64,000 nt of DNA from Terriglobia bacterium (GCA_032252755.1 JAVUPY010000025.1:1-64000), one strand, 5' to 3'; counted from the first letter of the stretch, positions 46,167-55,018 are shown. Translations and numbers: made by a program. The notes: generated by a model not told the origin, from the letters alone.

Positions 46167-47087
46167 ATGATCCGTCAGATCACCATTATCGGCACCGGTC
46201 TCATTGGCGGCTCGCTCGGGCTGGCCCTGAAGGAGAGAGGCTTTGCCGGCCGTATCGTCGGCTGCGACCGCCCGGAAGTGCTGGAGCGCGCAAAAGAGCG
46301 CGGAATCATCGATGCAGCCGATAACACTGCTGAAACGGCAGTCGAGGGGAGTGACATAATTGTTCTCGCGACTCCCGTCTCCTCCATCATCGATCACATC
46401 GCTCGCCTCGGTCCCCTCCTTCCGCCGAACGCGCTTCTCACGGATACCGGCAGCACAAAAGCAGAAATTGTTCGCCAGGCACAACGAATTTTCGGCGATA
46501 GTGCCGCGCTGCGTTTCCTCGCGGGACACCCGATGGCAGGCAAAGAGCGAGGCGGTATCGGCCGTGCTGAAGCCAATCTCTTCTCCGGCGCCACCTGGAT
46601 TCTGACTCCGTCCAGCGGCACTCTGAGCATCGTCTCACCTGAATTTATCCGGGGCCGCCATGGCGAATGGATCGAACTTCTCGAGTCCATCGGCGCCCGC
46701 ATCGTCGTTCTGCATCCCGAACGCCACGACAAGCTGTGCACTTACACAAGCCATCTGCCGCAGTTGATTTCCACCGCCCTCGCATCAACCGTTGTCGAGG
46801 CCACTGAAAACGATGCAGCCGTTTCCGCCGTTGCCGGCGGCGGAATCCGTGGTATGGTACGTCTCTCGAGAGACGATTACCCGATGTGGCGCGACGTCGC
46901 CCTGACAAACACAAAAAATCTGCACGACGCCCTTCTCCAGATGGAGCAAAAACTCGCGCACATCCGCGAGAACTTGAAGACGCGCCAATTACAGGAAGAA
47001 TTCGATCGCGCTCACGAATTAGATTTGGATACTCCGCCGGAAGGGCGTCAAACCGAGGACGATACCGATCCCCCAAGATTCTTGTAG
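46167..47087 (+). CDS. tyrA: Prephenate dehydrogenase
   Basis: 306 residues. NAD-binding IIGTGLIGGSLGLALKERGF at the N-terminus, GCDRPEVLERAKERG, DTGSTKAEIVRQAQ, and the active-site GHPMAGKERGGIGRAEANLF. Oxidative decarboxylation of prephenate to 4-hydroxyphenylpyruvate. Acidic C-terminal tail after about residue 280. Two aromatic branches (Trp, Tyr) are therefore next to each other. Confidence 0.93.
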   Translation: MIRQITIIGTGLIGGSLGLALKERGFAGRIVGCDRPEVLERAKERGIIDAADNTAETAVEGSDIIVLATPVSSIIDHIARLGPLLPPNALLTDTGSTKAEIVRQAQRIFGDSAALRFLAGHPMAGKERGGIGRAEANLFSGATWILTPSSGTLSIVSPEFIRGRHGEWIELLESIGARIVVLHPERHDKLCTYTSHLPQLISTALASTVVEATENDAAVSAVAGGGIRGMVRLSRDDYPMWRDVALTNTKNLHDALLQMEQKLAHIRENLKTRQLQEEFDRAHELDLDTPPEGRQTEDDTDPPRFL

Positions 47088-47099
47088 CCGGAGCCGAGC

Positions 47100-47816
47100 A
47101 TGAGCACAGCACCGCAGCCGTCGCCCGAAAAGAAGTGGAATCCCCGCATCCTCATCGTCATTAATGCCACATATTTCTTGCTCTTCCTCGTCGTCACTCT
47201 TCTCATCATGCGCAAGTGGGCTTCGCCCGATCCGTGGTCTGCGCTCGACGCCAATGTCATCACCATTCTCGTGTTCAGCCTCGTTTACTGTTTCCAGCAA
47301 CTCATCCTTTATCCCAGCGTCTTCAAAACGCGCGAAAGCATGAATCTCTTCGTCGGCAAAGCCTTTGACCCAAAGATGTCAGGGATCCTGGGCATCCTGG
47401 GCACCATCGAACTTCTCGCCTTCGCCGACTACGCACATTGGCATCTCGTCGCCGCGCTGCGCACGCCGTTGCTGCAGATTCCCGGCCTCGTCGTCATGTT
47501 TACTGGGCTCACTTGGCTGTTTTATGTTGATCGCTACATGGGCGCGCACTTTCTCGAAGCTTGGACAACGCACAAACTCATGACGGGCGGCCCCTATCGC
47601 TATATGCGCCATCCGCGCTATCTCGCGCTTCTGCTGTCGCGCGTCGGGTTCGCCCTCGCGATTTCAAGCATCATCGCGTTGCTCATCTTGCCCGGATGGT
47701 TCGCCGCCGTCTGGTTGCGAATGAAGCGCGAAGAGCAATATCTGCTCGGCGAATTCAACGGCGAGTACGAAGAAGTCATGCGGCAGCATGCGCGTCTGTT
47801 GCCGGGCGTGTACTAG
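47100..47816 (+). CDS. Isoprenylcysteine carboxyl methyltransferase-family membrane protein
   Basis: 238 residues, about 5-6 membrane helices. C-terminal signature MTGGPYRYMRHPRYLALLLS and LRMKREEQYLLGEFNGEYEE is that of ICMT/PEMT-like SAM-dependent methyltransferases. Substrate in bacteria unknown (lipid or small molecule). It starts 12 bp after tyrA, but is probably only fortuitously joined to the aromatic cluster. Confidence 0.82.
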   Translation: MSTAPQPSPEKKWNPRILIVINATYFLLFLVVTLLIMRKWASPDPWSALDANVITILVFSLVYCFQQLILYPSVFKTRESMNLFVGKAFDPKMSGILGILGTIELLAFADYAHWHLVAALRTPLLQIPGLVVMFTGLTWLFYVDRYMGAHFLEAWTTHKLMTGGPYRYMRHPRYLALLLSRVGFALAISSIIALLILPGWFAAVWLRMKREEQYLLGEFNGEYEEVMRQHARLLPGVY

Positions 47817-47833
47817 CGCATCAACATCAGATC

Positions 47834-47873
47834 AACCAGCGGAACCAGCAACCAATCACCAGCCACTAGCCAC
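47834..47873. repeat. ACCAGCCACTAGCCAC-type repeat
   Basis: ACCAGCGGAACCAGCAACCA followed by ATCACCAGCCACTAGCCAC; reverse orientation of the 30631-30695 block. Lies upstream of scoA. Confidence 0.45.
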
Positions 47874-47942
47874 GCGGTTTGTTACAATCTCCAGTCGCCA
47901 TTCCTTCGTTGCGGCGCGACCTACTACCCTGGGGCAAGATTC

Positions 47943-48638
47943 ATGAACAAAGTGTTCGCCAACGCAGATGAGGCCATCTTCGATATCCAGGATGGCGCGA
48001 CCATCATGGTGGGCGGCTTCGGTCTCTGCGGCATTCCTGAAAACCTCATTGCCGCAATCGCCCGCAAAGGCGTCCAGAATCTCAACACCATCAGCAACAA
48101 CATGGGTGTTGACGAGTTCGGTCTCGGCGTCCTCCTGTACAAAGGCCAGATCAAAAGCCACAAAGGGAGCTACGTCGGTGAGAATCGCCATTTCGAAGAA
48201 TTGGTACTTGCTGGCAAACTCGACCTCGAACTCATACCGCAGGGAACCTTCGCCGAACGCATTCGCGCCGGAGGCGCCGGAATCCCCGCCTTCTTCACGC
48301 CGACCGGCGTCGGCACCATCGTCGCCGACGGCAAAGAAGTGCGCGAGTTCGACGGTCGCCGGTACGTGATGGAGCGATGGCTCAGAGCCGACTTCGCGCT
48401 CGTCAAAGCCTGGAAAGGCGACAAGTGGGGCAATCTCATTTATCGAAAGACGGCGCGCAACTTCAACCCCATGATGGCGACCGCCGCGAAAGTTACGATC
48501 GCTGAGGTCGAGGAACTGGTCGAGGTCGGTCAACTTCCGCCAGACCAGATCCACACGCCAAGTGTATACGTGCAACGCATCTTCCAGGCGAGCGGACACG
48601 AAAAGCGCATCGAGCGCCACACCGTCCGCAAAAAATAA
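47943..48638 (+). CDS. scoA: 3-oxoacid CoA-transferase subunit A
   Basis: 231 residues. [20 protein letters not shown] and GFGVGxLL-like regions with [20 protein letters not shown]; later [20 protein letters not shown]. Subunit A of succinyl-CoA (or acetyl-CoA):acetoacetate transferase, linking ketone bodies/acetoacetate to acetoacetyl-CoA. Starts a two-gene operon with scoB. Confidence 0.92.
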   Translation: MNKVFANADEAIFDIQDGATIMVGGFGLCGIPENLIAAIARKGVQNLNTISNNMGVDEFGLGVLLYKGQIKSHKGSYVGENRHFEELVLAGKLDLELIPQGTFAERIRAGGAGIPAFFTPTGVGTIVADGKEVREFDGRRYVMERWLRADFALVKAWKGDKWGNLIYRKTARNFNPMMATAAKVTIAEVEELVEVGQLPPDQIHTPSVYVQRIFQASGHEKRIERHTVRKK

Positions 48639-48641
48639 AGC

Positions 48642-48679
48642 GGGTGCCCCATCCTGGCCCTCTTTTGGCCACGGTGGGG
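48642..48679. repeat. GGGTGCCCCATCCTGGCC repeat, copy 2
   Basis: GGGTGCCCCATCCTGGCCCT and facing GGCCACGGTGGGG, in the 68-bp gap between scoA and scoB. Confidence 0.6.
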
Positions 48680-48706
48680 CGGTTCCGGAATATAGCAGGA
48701 GCTTAC

Positions 48707-49399
48707 ATGGCTGATACTCCCAAACCCGGCAAAGCAGGTATGGATCCTGCCAAGCGCGACCGCATTGTGCGTCGCGTGGCGAAAGAATTGAAAGACGGTT
48801 TCTACGTGAACCTCGGCATCGGCATGCCGACTCTCGTCGCGAACTGCGTTCCCGAAGGCGTCGAGGTTGTGCTGCAAAGTGAAAACGGAATGCTCGGCGT
48901 AGGCCCGTACCCATGGGAGGGCGAAGAAGACGCCGACCTCATCAACGCCGGCAAGGAGACCGTCACCGAAATTCCCGGTACCGCCTACTTTTCCAGCGCC
49001 GAGTCCTTTGCCATGATTCGCGGGGGCCACATCGATCTCAGCGTCCTCGGCGCCATGGAGGTCGATGAGGAAGGGAACCTCGCCAACTGGATGATCCCGG
49101 GCAAAATGGTGAAGGGAATGGGCGGCGCCATGGACCTCGTCGCCGCTGCCCGTCGCGTCATCATCGCCATGGAGCACACGACCCGCACTGGACAGCCGAA
49201 AATCCTGAACAAATGCACTCTGCCGCTCACCGGCAAAAAAGTCGTGGATACCATCGTCACCGAAATGGCTTACATCAAAGTGACGCCCAATGGCCTCGTT
49301 CTCGAAGAAATGGCCCCCGGCCTGACTGTCGAACAAGTCCAGGCCGCCACGCAACCGAAACTGATCGTCAGCCCGAACTTGAAGCAGATGGTGGTCTAG
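48707..49399 (+). CDS. scoB: 3-oxoacid CoA-transferase subunit B
   Basis: 230 residues. Catalytic Glu in [56 protein letters not shown] and [20 protein letters not shown] as in SCOT B subunits. ATG 48707 has GCAGGAG at 7 nt; the upstream in-frame residues come from the repeat. Confidence 0.92.
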   Translation: MADTPKPGKAGMDPAKRDRIVRRVAKELKDGFYVNLGIGMPTLVANCVPEGVEVVLQSENGMLGVGPYPWEGEEDADLINAGKETVTEIPGTAYFSSAESFAMIRGGHIDLSVLGAMEVDEEGNLANWMIPGKMVKGMGGAMDLVAAARRVIIAMEHTTRTGQPKILNKCTLPLTGKKVVDTIVTEMAYIKVTPNGLVLEEMAPGLTVEQVQAATQPKLIVSPNLKQMVV

Positions 49400-49509
49400 A
49401 GCAGCGCAGGCATCTACCGACAGTGGCGCGGGCGTCCCCCCACGGTTGGCGGCGGCATCTTGCCGCTGGTGTTGCCGCATGTAGCCAGGAACCTACCACC
49501 GGCGGCCAG

Positions 49510-49908
49510 TCACGGTTGTTCCACGAACCTCTTCAACCTCGCCAGCCTTTCATCCCACTGCCGCGAAACCATCTCCAGATACTCCTTCAACTCAACAAGT
49601 GGCTTCGGGTCGAAGTCGAACACGATCTCACGCCCCTTGCGGATGCTGTGCACGATCCCCGCACCTTCCAGCACCCGCAAATGTTTCGTGATCGCCTGCC
49701 GTGTCAATGGCGAACCCGAGGTCAGCCGAGAAATCGAGTACGGCCCTCCCGAACTAAGTTTCGCCACCAGTGCCAGTCGTGTACCATCGCCAAGTGCGGC
49801 AAACACACGTTCACGGTCCCCCACATCTGCCGCCGTCAGCAGATGTGGGTCTCTTCGCAATGTGCGCTGCCCTTTCCGTTTGCTCTTGCTAAGTCTTCTT
49901 CGTGACAT
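49510..49908 (-). CDS. ArsR family transcriptional regulator
   Basis: 132 residues, winged HTH: VFAALGDGTRLALVAKLSSG, SISRLTSGSPLTRQAITKHL (recognition helix) and a wing in GIVHSIRKGREIVFDFD. No metal-binding Cys motif. The first 30 residues (after MSRRRLSKSKRKG, the segment RDPHLLTAADVGDRERVFA) are encoded by a dispersed CCCACATCTGC repeat read in frame. Start overlaps the SRPBCC gene stop by 20 bp (coupled). Predicted to repress its own operon through the two palindromes upstream. Confidence 0.87.
   Translation of the reverse strand: MSRRRLSKSKRKGQRTLRRDPHLLTAADVGDRERVFAALGDGTRLALVAKLSSGGPYSISRLTSGSPLTRQAITKHLRVLEGAGIVHSIRKGREIVFDFDPKPLVELKEYLEMVSRQWDERLARLKRFVEQP
49820..49849. repeat. CCCACATCTGC palindrome inside arsR
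   Basis: Perfect 11-bp arms CCCACATCTGC (49820-49830) and GCAGATGTGGG (49839-49849), with the flanking TCTCTTCG-like end. Copies at 56533-56562 and about 59334-59363, and a sequence variant at 54915-54952. Confidence 0.7.
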
Positions 49909-50341
49909 ACTCTTCGACGTTCTTCAACTGCTGCGCCCATCCACCATCGTTCATGCGGAACGCCTCGGCACGCCGGTGCGCCGGAATGTTCTCAAACCCT
50001 GACTCCCTTATGACCAGTAACGTCCCGTTAGCAGTCTTTTCGAGTCTAAATTCCACCAGCGTCGGCGGTTCCTTCGAGTAGTCCACCTTCGGATCGACAG
50101 CATAAGGGTGCCACGTGAAAGAGAAATAGTGCTCGGGTTCCATCTTCTGCACCACCGCTTCCCACTTCAGGTGCTCGTATCCGGGATAAGTGATATGCCC
50201 CGTCGAAACCTGCCCTGGCACAAACGGCCCATCCAACTTCACCCTAAACCACTCGCCGAACTCCCGGTAATCCGTGATCGCTCGCCACACCCGCGAAATC
50301 GGCGCCTTCAATTCAATCCGCTTCTCAATCCGATCGTTCAT
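49889..50341 (-). CDS. SRPBCC (AHSA1-type) protein
   Basis: About 150 residues. IEKRIELKAPISRVWRAITD, then FGEWFRVKLDGPFVPGQVST, WEAVVQKMEPEHYFSFTWHP and GWAQQLKNVEEYVTKK, the START/Bet v1-like AHSA1 domain that binds hydrophobic ligands. Commonly encoded with ArsR-type regulators; here it precedes the regulator. GGAGG lies 11 nt before the ATG. Ligand unknown. Confidence 0.85.
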   Translation of the reverse strand: MNDRIEKRIELKAPISRVWRAITDYREFGEWFRVKLDGPFVPGQVSTGHITYPGYEHLKWEAVVQKMEPEHYFSFTWHPYAVDPKVDYSKEPPTLVEFRLEKTANGTLLVIRESGFENIPAHRRAEAFRMNDGGWAQQLKNVEEYVTKKT

Positions 50342-50349
50342 ACCTTGCA

Positions 50350-50363
50350 CAACCTCCAGGTTG
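50350..50363. promoter_or_regulatory. ArsR operator site 1
   Basis: CAACCTCCAGGTTG, a perfect palindrome around the likely transcription start of the SRPBCC-ArsR operon. Shares the CAACC...GGTTG core with site 2. Confidence 0.6.
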
Positions 50364-50364
50364 C

Positions 50365-50393
50365 ATATTAAGACAAGCAAACTAAATACGCAA
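50365..50393 (-). promoter_or_regulatory. Promoter of the SRPBCC-arsR operon
   Basis: Minus strand TTGCGT (50393-50388), 17-bp spacer, TAATAT (50370-50365). The -35 lies in operator site 2 and the start point in site 1. Confidence 0.65.
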
Positions 50394-50409
50394 CCTAACG
50401 GTTGCGTAT
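50386..50409. promoter_or_regulatory. ArsR operator site 2
   Basis: Perfect inverted repeat ATACGCAACC / GGTTGCGTAT with a TAAC centre. Its centre is 41 bp, about four helical turns, from that of site 1. Confidence 0.65.
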
Positions 50410-50459
50410 CACTAGCAAGTGCTATGGAGCTTACGAGTTTTGCTGAGCAGCTGAGTAGC

Positions 50460-52895
50460 TTACTCCGTCCGCAATGCCGTCATCGGCTCAGTCGAGGCCG
50501 CTCTCCGCGCCGGAACCAGTGCGGCCGCGCATGCCGTCAGGACGATTAGCAGTAAAGCGAACCCCGTGCTCGCGGGATCGAAAGTCGAAACGCCGAACAG
50601 CATCGACTTGAGGACGCGAACAGCGAAGAATGTTCCAAGCGTCCCAATCACCAGCCCGCCAAGAACGATCTGCAGTCCTGATCGCATCACGAGGCCCAGC
50701 ACTTGCGAGCGTTCTGCTCCCAGTGCCATCCGCAACGCAAACTCTCGGTTGCGCTCCGAAACCGAATACGCCATCGTCGCATAAACGCCCAGCAGCGCCA
50801 CCAGCAGGCAGCATAGACCGTACACCGCAATCATCTGCGCCGGAACCTTTTGGCCGGAGTATGAAACCTGGATGTGATCATTGAGCGAATCAACGTCGGT
50901 GATCGGCAACGTGCTGTCCAGCGAGTTCACCGCCGCCTGAAGCGTGGGTAGCACGTTGTAAGCCGATGTCCGGCTGCGCATCACGATGCCAAACCACCCC
51001 TGGTAATCCTGCAGAATCGGCAAGTAGAGCACCGGATCGCCGCTTTCCCCAACCACATTCCTGTAGACGTAGTTGTGCACGATCCCGACAACCGTACAGT
51101 CCTTCTTGCTCACTGTGACGCGCCCGCCAAGCGCGTTTCCCTTTGGCCAGTATTTCTTTGCCATGCCGTCGTTCACCATCGCCACGCACGGCGCACCCGC
51201 AACATCCTGGCCGGTAAACTCGCGTCCTTGCATCACCGGGATGCGCATGGCGTGGAAGAACTCCGGGCCTTCGGAATCCGTCACCACACTCATGCTCTCG
51301 TTCTTCGCCGGTTCGTATCCCTCAACGGCCACCTCGCGAACATTGCCGCCGCCCGAAGCCCCCATCGGCACATAACTCGTGATGCTCGCACTCTTAATTT
51401 CTGGACTGCTCTGCAGTTTCTCGAGAAGTGCCCGCTGGAACGCGAGTCCCTTTTCCTGCGTATATCCCGCGCGCGTAAGATCGACGTAGGCGACCAGGGT
51501 ATTCCGCGTATCGAAGCCCGGATCGCGATTCACCACGTTCCACAAGGTTCGCACCAGCAACCCGCAGGCGATGAGCAGAACAAAACAAATTCCCAACTGC
51601 ACGCTGACCAGTGCCCGCTTGGCGAATCCCCCGCGCGAACCGAGCACCGAGATAGAACCCGAATGAAGAGTCTCCGCCTGCGACATCCGCAGTACTTGTT
51701 GCGCCGGAAGCAGCCCGCACGCAATGACAACCACGACCATCATGCCGACTGCGAAAAGAAGAATCCGCCAGTCCGTCCCTAGGTTGAACGCGAAAGAGAC
51801 GCCGAACTTCGGCAGCAGCGCGTAGAGCGATCGCGACAGAGCGAGGCTGAACAGCCAACCCGCCACTCCCCCAGCCACCGTCAGGAGTGTAGTCTCGATC
51901 AGCAACTGTCGAATGAGCTGTCGTCGCGTTGCCCCCAGCGCTGTCCGTATTGCAACTTCCCGTGCGCGCCGTGTGCTGCGCTGAATGAGCAAGCCGGCAA
52001 CGTTGGCGCAAATCAGTATGAGCAGCAGAGCAGCCGCTCCTGCCTGGAATGGCATCTGTTCGCCGATGTTGTCGTAGATTCCGCGGCTCATGTGCGCGCT
52101 GTCGTTGAGCACAAGATCCCACTGGTTGTAATAGGTCGAGTTCTGCTCCTTCGCAAATTGCTGCGCCAGGGTGTGCAATTCCGCCCCAGCCTGCGCGTCG
52201 CTTACTCCCGGCCGCAGGCGGACCGCCATCTGCAACCCGAAATTTCCCGCGACCAGCGGATCCGGTCTTCCAGTCAAGTCCGCAAGCTCCGACAGCGGTA
52301 CCCATAACGATTGTGCCAGCCCGCCATAGATCCCGACGAATCCTCGTGGCGCGATGCCAACAATGGTCAGCGAATGACGGTCCACCTGGATGGTCTTGCC
52401 GAGAATGCTCGCATCTCCATGGAACCGCGAGTGCCATAGGTCGTAACCGATCACCACCTCGGGCGCACTCCCGTATGCGCGATCGTCGTGCGGCGTGAAC
52501 CCGCGCCCCAGTACCGGCTGAACCCCCAGAAACTGAAAATAATTGCTCGCGACAACGCCTCCCCAGTAGCGCTCGGGTGTCGCGCCGCTCCCAGCAAGGT
52601 CCACCGGCGCAAGTTCGTTTGCGGTCAGGTCGGAGAAGCTGCGCGTGTTTTGCCGCAAATACTCGAGCTGGTTGTAGTGCTGGCTGTACCCGCTGCCGCC
52701 GTTCACGACTGCACTCACAAAGCGCAATTGCCGCGCATCTCGAACTTGCGGCCAGGGGTTGAACATCACCGCGTTTGCCCAGGTCACAACCGTCGTTACC
52801 GAACCGATCCCAACCGCTAGCGTTAGGATCACAACCAGGGCAAACCCCGGCGACTTCCGCAATTGCCGCAAAGAATACCGAAGGTCCTGAAGCAT
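50460..52895 (-). CDS. ADOP-type ABC transporter permease (MacB-like)
   Basis: 811 residues. N-terminus MLQDLRYSLRQLRKSPGFAL is diagnostic of the 'acidobacterial duplicated orphan permease' family. Two repeats each with a MacB-type periplasmic domain and FtsX core: helices at about 20-45, 285-400 (QRSTRRAREVAIRTALGATR), then a second set with 690-800 (SERNREFALRMALGAERSQV). No ATPase gene is adjacent, as usual for the family. Substrate unknown. AAGAGG lies 9 nt before the ATG. Confidence 0.9.
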   Translation of the reverse strand: MLQDLRYSLRQLRKSPGFALVVILTLAVGIGSVTTVVTWANAVMFNPWPQVRDARQLRFVSAVVNGGSGYSQHYNQLEYLRQNTRSFSDLTANELAPVDLAGSGATPERYWGGVVASNYFQFLGVQPVLGRGFTPHDDRAYGSAPEVVIGYDLWHSRFHGDASILGKTIQVDRHSLTIVGIAPRGFVGIYGGLAQSLWVPLSELADLTGRPDPLVAGNFGLQMAVRLRPGVSDAQAGAELHTLAQQFAKEQNSTYYNQWDLVLNDSAHMSRGIYDNIGEQMPFQAGAAALLLILICANVAGLLIQRSTRRAREVAIRTALGATRRQLIRQLLIETTLLTVAGGVAGWLFSLALSRSLYALLPKFGVSFAFNLGTDWRILLFAVGMMVVVVIACGLLPAQQVLRMSQAETLHSGSISVLGSRGGFAKRALVSVQLGICFVLLIACGLLVRTLWNVVNRDPGFDTRNTLVAYVDLTRAGYTQEKGLAFQRALLEKLQSSPEIKSASITSYVPMGASGGGNVREVAVEGYEPAKNESMSVVTDSEGPEFFHAMRIPVMQGREFTGQDVAGAPCVAMVNDGMAKKYWPKGNALGGRVTVSKKDCTVVGIVHNYVYRNVVGESGDPVLYLPILQDYQGWFGIVMRSRTSAYNVLPTLQAAVNSLDSTLPITDVDSLNDHIQVSYSGQKVPAQMIAVYGLCCLLVALLGVYATMAYSVSERNREFALRMALGAERSQVLGLVMRSGLQIVLGGLVIGTLGTFFAVRVLKSMLFGVSTFDPASTGFALLLIVLTACAAALVPARRAASTEPMTALRTE

Positions 52896-52965
52896 CGATT
52901 GAAACCTCTTAAGGTGGTGTCAGGGCCGAATGCCGTTCAGACGAGCGCCGGGGCGGACGTACTCT

Positions 52966-53163
52966 CTAAGCCCTTGCTCCGCCGAGCACCCGTGCCGGCA
53001 GGAAAATAATCGCCTTCACCAGCGCCAGCACGCCCTCAACCGCGAAGCCCAGGAGCCGGAAGGGAATCAGCAGCAGCCAGATAAGCGGATATAGCACCAG
53101 CGCCAGCAACGCCAGCGGCCAGCAGACGAACAGAAGAAAGAGCCACAGGAGAAATGTGAACAT
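52966..53163 (-). CDS. Small hydrophobic membrane protein
   Basis: About 65 residues; MFTFLLWLFLLFVCWPLALL and VLYPLIWLLLIPFRLLGFAV form two helices with a short C-terminal amphipathic part (ALVKAIIFLPARVLGG). ATG 53163 follows GAGGGGG at 7 nt; the longer frame from 53277 overlaps the hydrolase gene. Hypothetical. Confidence 0.65.
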   Translation of the reverse strand: MFTFLLWLFLLFVCWPLALLALVLYPLIWLLLIPFRLLGFAVEGVLALVKAIIFLPARVLGGARA

Positions 53164-53273
53164 CGCACACCCCCTCGCCTGATGATACGGGCGCCCGGTT
53201 AACAAAGTTCCGTGATTTTGTAATTTCCTCGCACGTCGTCGGTTTAGCTTTTCACGGAGAACGGAGAACCGTC

Positions 53274-53918
53274 TCACTCGCCCAAATGCTTCTTCAAGAA
53301 GAAGTACGTCCTCTTCGCCGCGTCCATCATGTCGAGCGTTCCGAACCCGTGCCCGCCATTCTTATAGACCTTCATTTCGTACGGAAGCTTTCGCTCGTCC
53401 ATGACTGTGGCGATCTTGTGCGCCTCGCTGACCGGGACCTTCTGATCCTGCTCCCCGTGTAGAATCAGCACCGGCGGCATCCCGTTAAGCCGCTCGACGA
53501 AGTAATCCGGCATTCCACCAAAGAAATCAACCACGGCCTTGATTCGCTTATCTTCTACCCCGAGCGAGAGGGCCAGGTAAGCCCCCAGCGAGAACCCGAT
53601 CAGCCCAACGCGCTCCGGATCAGCCGCCTCATGCTGTGTCGCATAGCTCGTCGCCTCATAAATGATCCGCATCCAGTTGGGAAACTCGCGCTGAATGGTC
53701 GCATCCGACGCCCAACTGGTCCCGCTCGGCTCAAAGTAATGCGGCACGAACACAGCGAATCCCTGGTTCGCCAGCAACTGCGCGAATTGCAGGTGACCCT
53801 CGCTGCTCATACCAGCAGAACCGTGCAGTGCCAGCACGACCGGGTATCGCCCCGGCTTGCCCGGCGTGAACTCGTCGATCGTTACAGGTGTGTTGTGAAA
53901 CTCGAAGCTTGCGCGCAC
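53274..53918 (-). CDS. Dienelactone hydrolase family protein
   Basis: 214 residues, alpha/beta hydrolase. LALHGSAGMSSEGHLQFAQL, nucleophile in GLIGFSLGAYLALSLG (Ser in GFSLG rather than the Cys of true DLH), Asp in ILHGEQDQKVPVSEAH and His in NGGHGFGTLDMMDAA. Cytoplasmic esterase/hydrolase of unknown substrate. Confidence 0.85.
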   Translation of the reverse strand: MRASFEFHNTPVTIDEFTPGKPGRYPVVLALHGSAGMSSEGHLQFAQLLANQGFAVFVPHYFEPSGTSWASDATIQREFPNWMRIIYEATSYATQHEAADPERVGLIGFSLGAYLALSLGVEDKRIKAVVDFFGGMPDYFVERLNGMPPVLILHGEQDQKVPVSEAHKIATVMDERKLPYEMKVYKNGGHGFGTLDMMDAAKRTYFFLKKHLGE

Positions 53919-53963
53919 GTAGATTCGATGCGGCAGGATAACAAAAGTGAACAGGGAAGTGCA

Positions 53964-54101
53964 CTACGCGTTAACGTAGGAACGCACGCCGTCCAGCATC
54001 TCCATGGCCAGCACAGCCACTGCTCCCGTGAACCCCAGGTTGATCCACGGCAGTAGGATTTTGCCGATCGTGTTCTCGAAGATTTGGCGTCCCAGCGTCA
54101 T
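53964..54101 (-). CDS. Possible 45-residue membrane-associated protein
   Basis: ATG frame of 45 residues: MTLGRQIFENTIGKILLPWI then NLGFTGAVAVLAMEMLDGVR. Amphipathic start and one hydrophobic stretch. GAAGTGGC precedes the ATG, a weak ribosome site. No overlapping gene. Could be chance. Confidence 0.4.
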   Translation of the reverse strand: MTLGRQIFENTIGKILLPWINLGFTGAVAVLAMEMLDGVRSYVNA

Positions 54102-54230
54102 GCCACTTCAAACCCGCGCCCCGAGGGCATGTTGCTGTTAAGAATTGTGAAATGCCAATCCGCTGAAAACGCAGGCCCGACCCGCCCATCGGGCCCATGA
54201 CTCCACCCTCGGACGACTGAATGCTGAGTG

Positions 54231-54893
54231 TTATCCCACCTTCGACTTCAGCTCCGTCAGCATCCGTTCGATCTCATCCTCCTTCTCCATCGCCGCGAAC
54301 CGGTCGTCGATGCTGGTTGTCTCGCCCAGCATTTCGGTCTTCGCCTCGGCGATCGCCTCGTTACGCAACACCTTGTCCTTCATCCGGTCGAAGCCCTCCG
54401 CCGCCGGAGCATCCGCCATCTGCGTCCCAATCTCGGCTGCGCGCCCGTTCGCCCGCGAGCGCCGATGTCGCGCCAGCAGCATGTCGCTCTTGTTGCGAGC
54501 CTCCTCGAGCTTCTGTTCCAGTTTGCGAAGTGCCGTCTTCAACTTCTCCACTTCGTTCTTCTGGTCCTGTACCTGCTCGGCGAAGCTTGTCGCAATCTGC
54601 TTATAGCTGCGGTGACGCTCCAGCGCCGCCCTCGCCAGTTCGTCATCCTTCTTCGCGACTGCCATCTCCGCCTTCTTCATCCACTCGTTCGAGTTGGTTT
54701 CATTCTCCTGGCGCTTCTTGTCGAGCAGCTTCTCGTCGGCGATCGTGATCGCAACCTGGGTCTTTACCTGGAGCAACTGGTTCTGCATGTCGAGCACAAT
54801 CTGCTTGATCACCTTTTCCGGATCCTCGGCCTTATCGATCAGGTCATTGAGGTTCGCTCGAATCAGTGTCGATACCCGTTCTAAAAGTCCCAT
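54231..54893 (-). CDS. pspA: PspA/IM30 family protein
   Basis: 220 residues, almost all coiled coil. MGLLERVSTLIRANLNDLID is the amphipathic membrane-binding helix and motif of PspA/Vipp1, followed by KVIKQIVLDMQNQLLQVKTQ and long helices to about 210. Binds stressed membranes and forms ESCRT-III-like scaffolds. Last gene of the XRE-NfeD-flotillin operon. Confidence 0.93.
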   Translation of the reverse strand: MGLLERVSTLIRANLNDLIDKAEDPEKVIKQIVLDMQNQLLQVKTQVAITIADEKLLDKKRQENETNSNEWMKKAEMAVAKKDDELARAALERHRSYKQIATSFAEQVQDQKNEVEKLKTALRKLEQKLEEARNKSDMLLARHRRSRANGRAAEIGTQMADAPAAEGFDRMKDKVLRNEAIAEAKTEMLGETTSIDDRFAAMEKEDEIERMLTELKSKVG

Positions 54894-54914
54894 CGCTTAC
54901 CTCCTCTTTGGTGC

Positions 54915-54952
54915 CCCAGGTTGGTCGACCTTTGTTAGTCGACTAACCTGGG
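54915..54952. repeat. Variant GTGCCCC palindrome
   Basis: Arms CCCAGGTTGGTCGAC (54915-54929) and GTCGACTAACCTGGG (54938-54952), 15 bp with one G-U. Flanked by GTGCCCC and TCTGTTC exactly as the CCCACATCTGC copies. In the pspA-flotillin gap. Confidence 0.65.
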
Positions 54953-54967
54953 TCTGTTCTTCGCCCT

Positions 54968-55001
54968 GGGTGCCCTGTCCTGGCTCCGCCAGGGCGGGGT
55001 A
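54968..55001. repeat. GGGTGCCCTGTCCTGGC repeat, copy 3
   Basis: GGGTGCCCTGTCCTGGCTCC and facing GCCAGGGCGGGG, next to the variant palindrome in the pspA-flotillin gap. Confidence 0.6.
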
Positions 55002-55018
55002 GTCCCTGGAGTCAATTG

